In this document: positions 57,282 to 63,598 of the stretch, piece after piece | How the letters are laid out: each line of letters starts with the position of its first letter | Numbering within the stretch: the stretch's first letter is position 1 | Assembly: GCF_026540895.1 (NCBI RefSeq) | Contig: NZ_JALNUR010000021.1 | Location: forward strand, 1-63,598 | Origin: Sphingomonas sp. GM_Shp_1 | GTDB taxonomy: Bacteria > Pseudomonadota > Alphaproteobacteria > Sphingomonadales > Sphingomonadaceae | Direction: 5' to 3' | Length of the DNA stretch: 63,598 nucleotides | Program-made: the position numbers and the translations under genes | Notes under the pieces: generated by a model | Databases searched by the model: none | What the model saw: the letters and a program-made list of their open reading frames with translations, nothing else | What the model was told of the DNA's origin: nothing

Positions 57282-58532
57282 ATGGCCCGTATCGTGATGA
57301 AGTTCGGCGGCACCTCGATGGCCGGAATCGAGCGCATCCGCAACGTGGCGGCGCGGGTCAAACGCGAGGTGGAGGCGGGCCATGAGGTCGCGGTCGTCGT
57401 CTCTGCAATGGCGGGCGAGACCGACCGGCTGGTCGGTTTCTGCCGCGAGGCCTCGTCGCTCTACGATCCCCAGGAATATGACGTCGTCGTCTCGGCGGGC
57501 GAACAGATCACCAGCGGGCTGCTGGCGATCACGCTCCAGGCGATGGGCGTCCCCGCCCGCTCGTGGCTGGGTTGGCAGCTGCCGATCCATACCGACACGG
57601 CGTTCGCGAAGGCGCGGATCGGCGAGATCGACACCAGCGCGCTCGACCAGAGCCTGGCAGCGGGCGTGGTCGCGGTGATCCCCGGCTTCCAGGGCGTGGC
57701 CGAGGGCAACCGGGTGACGACGCTGGGACGCGGCGGCTCGGACACCAGCGCGGTGGCGGTCGCGGCGGCGATGAAGGCCGAGCGGTGCGACATCTATACG
57801 GACGTCGACGGCGTCTACACCACTGACCCGCGCATCGTGCCCCGCGCGCGGAAACTGTCGAAGGTCACCTATGAAGAGATGCTGGAACTCGCCAGCGTCG
57901 GCGCCAAGGTGCTCCAGACCCGCTCGGTGGGTCTGGCGATGAAGGAACAGGTGCGCGTGCGGGTGCTCAGCTCGTTCGACGACGCACGGGACGAAGACGG
58001 ACATCGCGGCACGTTGATCGTGGGCGAAGAGGAAATCGACGATATGGAACGCCAGCTCATCACCGGCATCGCGCATGACAAGAACGAAGCCAAGATCACC
58101 CTGACCGCCGTGCCGGATCGCCCCGGCGCGGTGGGTTCGATCTTCGCGCCGCTGGCCGATGCGGGGATCAATGTGGACATGATCGTCCAGAATATCGCGC
58201 ATTCGACCGGCTCGACCGACGTGACCTTCACGGTCCCTTCGGCGGACCTTGCGCGTAGCCTAGACGTGCTGGAAAAGGCGAGCGGCGAGATCGGCTATGG
58301 CAATCTGGTCCACGACACGCGGGTCGCCAAAATCTCGGTCGTCGGCGTCGGCATGCGCAGCCATGCGGGCGTGGCCTCGACCATGTTCCAGACGTTGGGC
58401 GCGCGCGGGATCAACATCCTCGCCATCACCACCTCGGAGATCAAGGTCAGCGTGCTGATCGAAGAGGACTATACCGAACTGGCGGTGCGTGTTCTGCACA
58501 CCGCCTATGGCCTGGACGCGGACGCGGCGTAA
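57282..58532 (+). CDS. lysC: Aspartate kinase
   Basis: Phosphorylates aspartate, the entry to lysine, threonine and methionine. It has 416 residues. VMKFGGTSMAGI is the ATP-site start, GRGGSDTSAVAVAAA the aspartate-side motif, and the last ~160 residues hold two ACT domains that normally bind lysine or threonine for feedback. The ATG is 15 bp after AAGGAG, a long spacing. A strong terminator follows. thrC lies 23 kb away. Confidence 0.96.
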   Translation: MARIVMKFGGTSMAGIERIRNVAARVKREVEAGHEVAVVVSAMAGETDRLVGFCREASSLYDPQEYDVVVSAGEQITSGLLAITLQAMGVPARSWLGWQLPIHTDTAFAKARIGEIDTSALDQSLAAGVVAVIPGFQGVAEGNRVTTLGRGGSDTSAVAVAAAMKAERCDIYTDVDGVYTTDPRIVPRARKLSKVTYEEMLELASVGAKVLQTRSVGLAMKEQVRVRVLSSFDDARDEDGHRGTLIVGEEEIDDMERQLITGIAHDKNEAKITLTAVPDRPGAVGSIFAPLADAGINVDMIVQNIAHSTGSTDVTFTVPSADLARSLDVLEKASGEIGYGNLVHDTRVAKISVVGVGMRSHAGVASTMFQTLGARGINILAITTSEIKVSVLIEEDYTELAVRVLHTAYGLDADAA

Positions 58533-58537
58533 TTTAT

Positions 58538-58574
58538 GGCCCCTCCCTGGGCTGGGTCTGGGGAGGGGCTTTTT
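58538..58574 (+). terminator. Intrinsic terminator of lysC
   Basis: GGCCCCTCCC and GGGGAGGGGC flank a 12-base loop and are followed by TTTTTG. It begins six bases after the lysC stop. Confidence 0.85.
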
Positions 58575-58780
58575 GTTCGCGCGAAGACGCGAAGACGCGA
58601 AGCGTATTCAAGAAGACTGGTTCGCGCGGAGGCGCGGAGACGCGGAGGTGGCCTATCCGGCCGCGCCGCCGCTCCTTTTTCAACCATCGTTGATGAAGTG
58701 ATGGCGCTGCCGCGCGCAGATCATCTCCGCGCCTTCGCGCGAACAAACTCTTCGCGTCATCGCGGCTTCGCGTGAACCAA
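58575..58780. repeat. Family C repeat (GCGAAGACGCGAAGAC type)
   Basis: TTCGCGCGAAGACGCGAAGA and, 45 bp on, TTCGCGCGGAGGCGCGGAGA are tandem-like variants. Inverted forms (CTCCGCGCCTTCGCGCGAAC and CATCGCGGCTTCGCGTGAAC) lie about 110 bp further. The element fills the gap between lysC and the next gene. Confidence 0.75.
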
Positions 58781-58818
58781 ATCTTGCCGTCCGGCCCTCT
58801 CCACGGCATGGAGCGCCG

Positions 58819-59853
58819 ATGACCGATACCCTCACCACCACCGGCGAACAGCGCCTGGCCACCCGCATGGCGCGCGGGGCCGAATTCCTAGGCGCCGAGA
58901 TGGCGATCATGGCGGGCGCCATGTCCTGGGTGTCGGAGCGCAATCTCGTCTCCGCCATGTCGAACGCGGGCGGCTTCGGCGTGATCGCCTGCGGGGCGAT
59001 GACCCCGGAACTGCTCGACACCGAAATCGCCGCGACCAAGGCGATGACTACGCGCCCGTTCGGCGTGAACCTGATCACCATGCACCCGCAGCTGTTCGAC
59101 CTGATCGCGGTGTGCGGCCGTCACCAGGTGGGCCATGTCGTGCTCGCCGGCGGCCTGCCCCCCAAGGGCGCGCTGGAGGCGATCAAGGAAACCGGCGCCA
59201 AGGTCATCTGCTTCGCCCCCGCACTGAGCCTCGCCAAGAAGCTGATCCGCTCGGGCGTCGACGCGCTGGTGATCGAGGGGATGGAGGCGGGCGGCCATAT
59301 CGGGCCGGTCTCGACCAGCGTGCTGGCGCAGGAGATGCTGCCCGAGATCGCCGCCCAAGTGCCGGTCTTCGTCGCGGGCGGTATCGGCCGGGGCGAGGCG
59401 ATCGCCGCCTATCTCGACATGGGCGCGGCGGGGGTGCAGCTCGGCACCCGCTTCGTCTGTGCGACCGAATCCATCGCGCATCCGAACTTCAAGAAGGCGT
59501 TCATCCGCGCCTCCGCCCGCGATGCGGTGGCCAGCGTCCAAATCGACCCGCGCCTGCCGGTCATCCCGGTCCGTGCGCTGAAGAATGCGGGCGGCGAACT
59601 CTTCACCGCCAAGCAGCGCGAAGTCGCCCAGGCGCTGGACGAGGGCAAGGTCGCGATGATGGAGGCCCAGCTCCAGATCGAGCATTATTGGGCCGGCGCT
59701 CTCCGCCGCGCGGTGATCGACGGCGATGTCGAGCATGGCTCGGTGATGGCGGGCCAGTCGGTCGGCATGGTGACCAAGGAAGAACCGATCGCCGACATCC
59801 TCGTCCAACTGATGGCCGAAGCCGCCGCCGCGCTGGTCGCGCGCGCCGCCTGA
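58819..59853 (+). CDS. Nitronate monooxygenase / enoyl reductase-like flavoprotein
   Basis: An FMN-dependent TIM-barrel enzyme of the 2-nitropropane dioxygenase family, 344 residues. MSNAGGFGVIACG binds the flavin phosphate, EGMEAGGHIGP carries the conserved His, and VAGGIGRGEAIAAYLDMGAAGVQLGTRF is the closing block, in which only short stretches are quoted as family marks. Members include nitronate oxidases and FabK-like enoyl reductases; the reaction here is not fixed. A family A repeat follows. Confidence 0.85.
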   Translation: MTDTLTTTGEQRLATRMARGAEFLGAEMAIMAGAMSWVSERNLVSAMSNAGGFGVIACGAMTPELLDTEIAATKAMTTRPFGVNLITMHPQLFDLIAVCGRHQVGHVVLAGGLPPKGALEAIKETGAKVICFAPALSLAKKLIRSGVDALVIEGMEAGGHIGPVSTSVLAQEMLPEIAAQVPVFVAGGIGRGEAIAAYLDMGAAGVQLGTRFVCATESIAHPNFKKAFIRASARDAVASVQIDPRLPVIPVRALKNAGGELFTAKQREVAQALDEGKVAMMEAQLQIEHYWAGALRRAVIDGDVEHGSVMAGQSVGMVTKEEPIADILVQLMAEAAAALVARAA

Positions 59854-59982
59854 TCCTCCCCGGTACGGGGAGGTGGCAGGCTGAAGGCCTGACGGAGGGG
59901 GCCTGCCTCATAGGACGTACCTGACGGAAAGCCCCCCTCCACCACCGTTTTGCGGCAGTCCCCCTCCCCGTGCCGGGGAGGA
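59853..59982. repeat. Family A palindromic repeat
   Basis: CCTCCCCGGTACGGGGAGG, GGCAGGCTGAAGGCCTGACG, inverted CCCCCCTCCACCACC and closing CCCCTCCCCGTGCCGGGGAG. It starts in the stop codon of the flavoprotein gene. Confidence 0.87.
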
Positions 59983-60095
59983 TTTCGAACCCTCGGACAT
60001 ACGGCTCGCTTCATCGCACGGCTTACGACGTGTTAACCTCGATTCGGCATGACATGCGCCAACAGCCGGGGGGCGGGCTTGAAGGGATCAGGGTC

Positions 60096-60893
60096 ATGGC
60101 GAGTTTGCGTATTGTATCGGGTGTGGCGATCGGCCTGTCGCTGGCGGGATGCGCCGCGCGCGAAACCGCCAAGGTCGCCCCGCCGCCGGTGATGATCCCG
60201 GCGCCCCAGCCGCAATATGCCAAGGCACCGCTGCCGCCTGGCGCGACGCCGGGGATGCGGATTCCCGCGCTGCTGCCCGATGGCAACTACGCCACGCCCA
60301 ACCGCTCGCTGACCAGCGCGGCGACGATCTGGCACCTCCGCTCGGCGCTCAACGTCGCGGCGCTCGCCTGTCGCGGGCCGGACGAGGGGCAGATCGTCAC
60401 CCGCTACAACACCATGCTGACGGTGCAGCGGATCACGCTGGCGGCGGCGGAAAAGCGCTATTCGGCGGAATATCAGTCGCAGGGCGGCGACTGGCGCGAT
60501 CGCTATGACGATGCGATGACGCGGCTCTATAATTTCTTCTCCATCACCCCGGTGCGCAAGACCTTCTGCGCCGCCGCCGATCAGGTGCTGTCGGATATCA
60601 GCGGCGGACCGGCCAACGGGTTCGAAACCGGCGCGGCGGCGCATCTGGAAAAGCTGAACGCCCCCTTCATCGCCTTCTTCCGCGCCTATGACGCCTGGCG
60701 CGCGGGGACGATGGTCCCGGTCCAGCAGGCCGCCTCGCCGCTGACCATGGCCGCCAGCGCCAATCCGCCCGTCGCGCCGCGCCCCGCCGCGCAGCCGGTG
60801 CTGTCGAGCCAGCCGGTCCCCGCCGCCAAGCCCTATGCGCCACCGGTGATCAATCCGCCGAGCCTGACGGTGAATCCGGCGGCGCTCCAGTAA
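60096..60893 (+). CDS. Lipoprotein of unknown function
   Basis: A 265-residue exported lipoprotein. The signal peptide ends with the lipobox LSLAGC, so Cys19 is the likely lipid site. A Pro-rich stretch (~30-60) follows, then a helical domain with two Cys (ALACRG and TFCAAAD), and a Pro/Ala-rich C-terminal ~60 residues. I recognise no family. The ATG has AGGG at six bases; upstream in-frame codons are part of a repeat. Confidence 0.75.
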   Translation: MASLRIVSGVAIGLSLAGCAARETAKVAPPPVMIPAPQPQYAKAPLPPGATPGMRIPALLPDGNYATPNRSLTSAATIWHLRSALNVAALACRGPDEGQIVTRYNTMLTVQRITLAAAEKRYSAEYQSQGGDWRDRYDDAMTRLYNFFSITPVRKTFCAAADQVLSDISGGPANGFETGAAAHLEKLNAPFIAFFRAYDAWRAGTMVPVQQAASPLTMAASANPPVAPRPAAQPVLSSQPVPAAKPYAPPVINPPSLTVNPAALQ

Positions 60894-60952
60894 GCGGCGC
60901 CGGTACATCCCGCCCCATTGCGAGGGGCGAGGGAAGGAAAGCTCTTTAATAC

Positions 60953-61021
60953 CGATCGACATCCAGGGTGCCCGGCACGCATTCCTCCCCTGCAAGGGAG
61001 GAATGCCAAGAACGTCGATCG
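60953..61021. repeat. Nested inverted repeat with a half family A unit
   Basis: Outer arms CGATCGAC (60953-60960) and GTCGATCG (61014-61021). Inside, GCATTCCTCCC and GGGAGGAATGC pair around CTGCA, the family A end hairpin on its own. It lies between the convergent lipoprotein and XRE regulator genes. Confidence 0.7.
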
Positions 61022-61024
61022 TGC

Positions 61025-61231
61025 CTAGCCCTCGATCCAGAACAGCGATTCGACCGAACGCCCCAGCGCGCGTGCGAGTTTGAGCGCCAGCAGGGTCGAG
61101 GGTTGGAAGACGCCGTTCTCCACCGTGTTGATCGTCTTGCGGCTGACCCCGATCGCTTCCGCCAGGCCGCCTTGCGTCAGCCCCGCCGCCTCACGCGCCG
61201 CCTTGAGGTCGTTGGCGAGCGTTTCACTCAT
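61025..61231 (-). CDS. XRE-type HTH regulator, 68 residues
   Basis: A minimal Cro/C1-type DNA-binding protein. The helix-turn-helix is TQGGLAEAIGVSRKTINTVENG (~18-40; quoted in two parts as TQGGLAEAIGVS and RKTINTVENG). The C-terminus SLFWIEG is typical of the YgzD/YozG-like short regulators. Its ATG overlaps the stop of the membrane gene upstream, a usual arrangement for this type of pair. It probably binds the tandem operator at 61674-61709. Confidence 0.92.
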   Translation of the reverse strand: MSETLANDLKAAREAAGLTQGGLAEAIGVSRKTINTVENGVFQPSTLLALKLARALGRSVESLFWIEG

Positions 61232-61650
61232 CGGCTGGCGCGCAGTTCCAGCGTGGCGAAGGCGACCAGCGCTGCCATAAGCCCGGCGGTTATGATTACG
61301 CGGCTGATATCGATCGCACTGAGCGGCCAAAGCGCTGCGACGATCATCGTCGCGGTCGCCGCTGCGAACATCGCCCAGAACCCGGCAGCGAAGCTCGATC
61401 GGCGATGGTCCCGCGTCGTCTCATCGTTCATGAGCTTCGAAACCTCGCCACAAGCTTTCCCGTGGAAGGGAAGGCTGGTCAGGTTGAGCGCGGTCAGGCC
61501 GATCATGACGAACCAAGGTGCGAGTCGGGCGGCGCCTTCGCTGTGCGTGCCGATCGCGAGGATGGCGGATGCCAGAAGCGTGATTGCCAGCAGATAAAAT
61601 AGGATCGCCCGGCCACGGCTCTTGCGTTCAGCCTTCTCGATGAAATTCAT
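61228..61650 (-). CDS. Four-helix membrane protein paired with XRE regulator
   Basis: A 140-residue protein with four hydrophobic segments in two pairs (~17-33, ~45-60, ~88-105, ~112-130) and a charged loop between the pairs. The start ATG has GAGG at about six bases. Short regulators of this kind often sit behind a membrane protein gene of the DUF2178-like type; the role of the membrane partner is unknown. A tandem operator lies 24-60 bp upstream of the start. Confidence 0.8.
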   Translation of the reverse strand: MNFIEKAERKSRGRAILFYLLAITLLASAILAIGTHSEGAARLAPWFVMIGLTALNLTSLPFHGKACGEVSKLMNDETTRDHRRSSFAAGFWAMFAAATATMIVAALWPLSAIDISRVIITAGLMAALVAFATLELRASR

Positions 61651-61673
61651 GACGACCTCACTACAACACCGGC

Positions 61674-61718
61674 TGTAACCTATAGGTGTCATGTAACCCG
61701 TAGGTGATAGGCGTGCAA
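61674..61718 (-). promoter_or_regulatory. Tandem 18-bp operator over the XRE cassette promoter
   Basis: TGTAACCTATAGGTGTCA (61674-61691) and TGTAACCCGTAGGTGATA (61692-61709) are contiguous direct copies, each an imperfect palindrome. On the minus strand TTGCAC (61713-61718) and TACATG (61690-61695) are 17 bp apart, so the copies cover the spacer, the -10 box and the RNA start. Autoregulation by the XRE protein is inferred. Confidence 0.65.
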
Positions 61719-61761
61719 GTGCCTTCCTTCGATGGGACGGATGCGTTAACGAGCCGTCACC

Positions 61762-62232
61762 ATGACGGTGACGGGAGACCACCAGCCGATCGGCGGCCGC
61801 TTCGAGGGGAACGAGCATCGTTTTCCGGTGCGCGTCTATTTCGAGGATACCGACCTGTCGGGCGTGGTCTATCACGCCAATTATCTCCGCTATATGGAGC
61901 GCGCGCGCTCCGACATGCTACGGCTCGCCGGGATCGACCAGCGCGCAGCGCATGAGGCGGGCGAGGGCGCCTATGCCGTCACCGACATCGCCATCCGCTA
62001 TGCCGCCTCCGCACGGCTCGACGACGATCTGGTCGTCGTGTCGAAACTGACCGAGGTCAGTGCGGTGCGCGTCGTCATTCATCAGACAGTCAGGTGCGGC
62101 ACGGTCAAGCTGACCGACGCGAGCGTGACCGTCGCCTGGGTCGGCCCCAATGGCCGCCCACGGCGACAGCCCGCCGACTGGATCGCCATCTACCAACGCC
62201 TTGTCTGGCAGGGGGACACCCAACACCCATGA
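61762..62232 (+). CDS. ybgC: Acyl-CoA thioesterase YbgC
   Basis: A hot-dog-fold thioesterase of 156 residues, usually first in the tol-pal operon. VYFEDTDLSGVVYHANYLRY holds the catalytic Asp and His region. The ATG was chosen at MTVTGDHQ. Its TGA overlaps the tolQ ATG. It is divergent from the XRE cassette by 111 bp. Confidence 0.93.
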   Translation: MTVTGDHQPIGGRFEGNEHRFPVRVYFEDTDLSGVVYHANYLRYMERARSDMLRLAGIDQRAAHEAGEGAYAVTDIAIRYAASARLDDDLVVVSKLTEVSAVRVVIHQTVRCGTVKLTDASVTVAWVGPNGRPRRQPADWIAIYQRLVWQGDTQHP

Positions 62233-62921
62233 ATCCCGTCTTCAACATGGATGCCGCCACATTGTCGCCCGTCGCCCTGTTCCTTCAGGCCGATTGGGTG
62301 GTGAAGTTCGTGATGATCGGGCTGCTGCTCGCCAGCATCTGGACCTGGACGATCATTGTCGCCTTCTCGCGCAAGCTGTCGCGGACAAAAAAGGGCATGA
62401 CCCGGTTCGAGCGCGATTTCTGGAAGGCGGAGGATATCGACGCCTTCCACCGGATGGAGCAGGACAGCGAGCTCCCCTCGGCACGCGTCTTTTCGGCGGG
62501 GGTGCAGGAATGGCGCCGCTCGACGGCGGGCGGGCATATCGACCGCGACGGCACGCGCGAGCGCCTCGCCACCGCGATGGGATCGGCGGTCGCGGGCGAG
62601 ATCGACAAGCTGTCGGACCGGCTGAACGTGCTGGCGACGGTCGGCTCGGTCGCGCCGTTCGTCGGGCTGTTCGGCACCGTCTGGGGCATCATGCGCAGCT
62701 TCACCGGCATCGCGCAGGCGCAGAATTCGTCGCTGGCGGTGGTCGCGCCGGGTATCGCGGAGGCGCTGTTCGCCACCGCCATCGGCCTGTTCGCCGCCAT
62801 CCCGGCGGTGATCGCGTACAACCGCTTCAGCCACGGCGTGAATCGGGTGGAGGCGTCGCTGAACCGCTTCGCCGACGGCTTCCACACCACGCTCAGCCGC
62901 CAGCTCGACCAAGCGCGTTGA
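62229..62921 (+). CDS. tolQ: Tol-Pal system proton channel TolQ
   Basis: Part of the TolQR motor that uses the proton gradient to support the outer membrane during division. It has 230 residues and three membrane helices. GSVAPFVGLFGTVWGIM is the conserved second helix and PGIAEALFATAIGLFAAIPA the third. The start overlaps ybgC; tolR follows by 13 bp. Confidence 0.96.
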   Translation: MNPVFNMDAATLSPVALFLQADWVVKFVMIGLLLASIWTWTIIVAFSRKLSRTKKGMTRFERDFWKAEDIDAFHRMEQDSELPSARVFSAGVQEWRRSTAGGHIDRDGTRERLATAMGSAVAGEIDKLSDRLNVLATVGSVAPFVGLFGTVWGIMRSFTGIAQAQNSSLAVVAPGIAEALFATAIGLFAAIPAVIAYNRFSHGVNRVEASLNRFADGFHTTLSRQLDQAR

Positions 62922-62934
62922 AAGGGTAAGCGCG

Positions 62935-63393
62935 ATGGCGATGAACCTTCCCTCCCGCTCCGGTCGGGGCCGCCGCGCGCCGATGGCGGAGATCAACGTC
63001 ACGCCGCTGGTCGACGTGATGCTGGTGCTGCTGATCATCTTCATGGTGACCGCGCCGCTGTTGACCACCGGCGTGCCGGTCAACCTGCCCGACAGCCGCG
63101 CCAAGGCGCTGGAGCAGGAACAGAAGCCCGAGCAGATTTCGATCGACGATCAGGGGCGGATGTTCCTGAACGAGGATGAGATCAGCGAAGCCGACCTGCC
63201 CGCCCGGCTGGACGCGATCGCGGCGAGGAAAGACCCCGATGGACAGGTGCCGCAGGTCTATCTGCGTGCCGACCGGGCGCTGGATTATGGCCGGGTGATG
63301 CGGGTGATGGGCGAGTTGAACCGCGCCGGGCTGAACCGCGTGTCGCTGGTCACGGTCGAGGGCGGCGCTGGCGAGGGGGCGGGTCCCCGCTGA
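62935..63393 (+). CDS. tolR: Tol-Pal system protein TolR
   Basis: The second motor subunit, 152 residues. One membrane helix (~22-42) follows PMAEINVTPLVDVM, where Asp27 is the proton-carrying residue. The periplasmic domain of ~105 residues has the family fold. Its TGA shares a base with the tolA ATG. Confidence 0.96.
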   Translation: MAMNLPSRSGRGRRAPMAEINVTPLVDVMLVLLIIFMVTAPLLTTGVPVNLPDSRAKALEQEQKPEQISIDDQGRMFLNEDEISEADLPARLDAIAARKDPDGQVPQVYLRADRALDYGRVMRVMGELNRAGLNRVSLVTVEGGAGEGAGPR

Positions 63394-63598
63394 TGGAGCG
63401 TGGTGAGCGGATCGGACTGGCCGTCGCGGTCGCAGGACATATCGTCCTGTTCGGCCTGTTGTCGGTCGGCTTTCTGGCGACGCCGAACCCCGAAAAGCTG
63501 AAGGTCACGCCGATCGACATCTCGCTGGTCAAGGATGTCGGGCTGGAGGCCGAATCGCCCACGCCCAACCAGCAGCCCGCCCAGTCGATCGCGCCGGA
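63393..63598 (+). CDS. tolA: TolA-like protein, cut by the window end
   Basis: Only the first 68 codons are here. They show a membrane helix (IGLAVAVAGHIVLFGLLSVG, ~7-26) and a start of a periplasmic Pro/Gln-rich region (TPIDISLVKD onwards). By position after tolR it is TolA, linking TolQR to Pal. The start is TGATG-coupled to tolR. Confidence 0.8.
   Translation, partial: MERGERIGLAVAVAGHIVLFGLLSVGFLATPNPEKLKVTPIDISLVKDVGLEAESPTPNQQPAQSIAP

Noticed and set aside
58575..58640. Possible CRISPR-like short repeats
   Set aside because: The units are tandem variants without regular spacers and there are no cas genes.

Overview
The window reads as chromosomal DNA of a sphingomonad (Sphingomonas or a close relative in the Alphaproteobacteria). 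The basis is high GC content, the block rpmF-plsX-fabH-ihfA-merR, a cox cluster with ctaB, a coxF-like small gene, ctaG, ctaE, DUF983, SURF1 and thrC in a row, a ybgC-tolQ-tolR-tolA start, and the family calls throughout. This is inference from content, because no rRNA or tRNA gene was found here. Coding density is very high, no gap between genes exceeds 300 bp, and many neighbours overlap by ATGA or TGATG.

Layout. 0.1-2.9 kb: a phasin gene and class I PHA synthase, with a promoter and operator-like sites between them. 3-12.3 kb: AlaC-type aminotransferase, a membrane diguanylate cyclase, pheS-pheT, an aldose-epimerase-like protein, prfC and an unknown membrane protein. 12.4-15.4 kb (minus): rpmF-plsX-fabH-ihfA-merR. 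15.6-25.7 kb: MAPEG protein, M28 peptidase, a metallo-beta-lactamase-fold hydrolase, a pabB-pabC fusion, aspartate aminotransferase, a 45-residue membrane protein, exported MsrA, PdeM-like phosphoesterase and the Kup potassium transporter. 25.9-32 kb: a DEAD-box helicase, FAH-family hydrolase, phhB, a small zincin, ccmA-ccmB and a BioC-like methyltransferase.

32.1-45.7 kb (minus): the cytochrome c oxidase region. ctaC-ctaD form one unit with a visible promoter and terminator. ctaB, coxF, ctaG, ctaE, DUF983, SURF1, thrC and a methyltransferase form another. Between them lie an alcohol dehydrogenase and an overlapping DUF1800/DUF1501 pair. 45.8-49.7 kb: pyrE-pdxJ-acpS-lepB and a PerM-like exporter. 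49.6-56.3 kb: an envelope-glycan-like island with two GT4-type glycosyltransferases, a membrane protein, a DUF2141 protein, a DUF2334 deacetylase-like protein and an ArnT/GT39-like membrane transferase. 56.5-63.6 kb: ubiG, lysC, a nitronate-monooxygenase-like protein, a lipoprotein, a two-gene membrane-protein/XRE-regulator cassette, and ybgC-tolQ-tolR-tolA (cut by the window end).

Three families of interspersed palindromic repeats fill most longer gaps. Family A is GC-rich and built from CCCCTCCC/GGGGAGGGG arms, family B is built around GCTGAGCGAAGTCGAAG, and family C around GCGAAGACGCGAAGAC. One family A copy lies inside the pdxJ-acpS operon and supplies the acpS Shine-Dalgarno sequence. 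The most testable regulatory finds are two TGC-N3-GCA sites framing the phasin promoter and a perfect 18-bp tandem operator over the promoter of the XRE cassette. I saw no mobile element, CRISPR array or phage gene.
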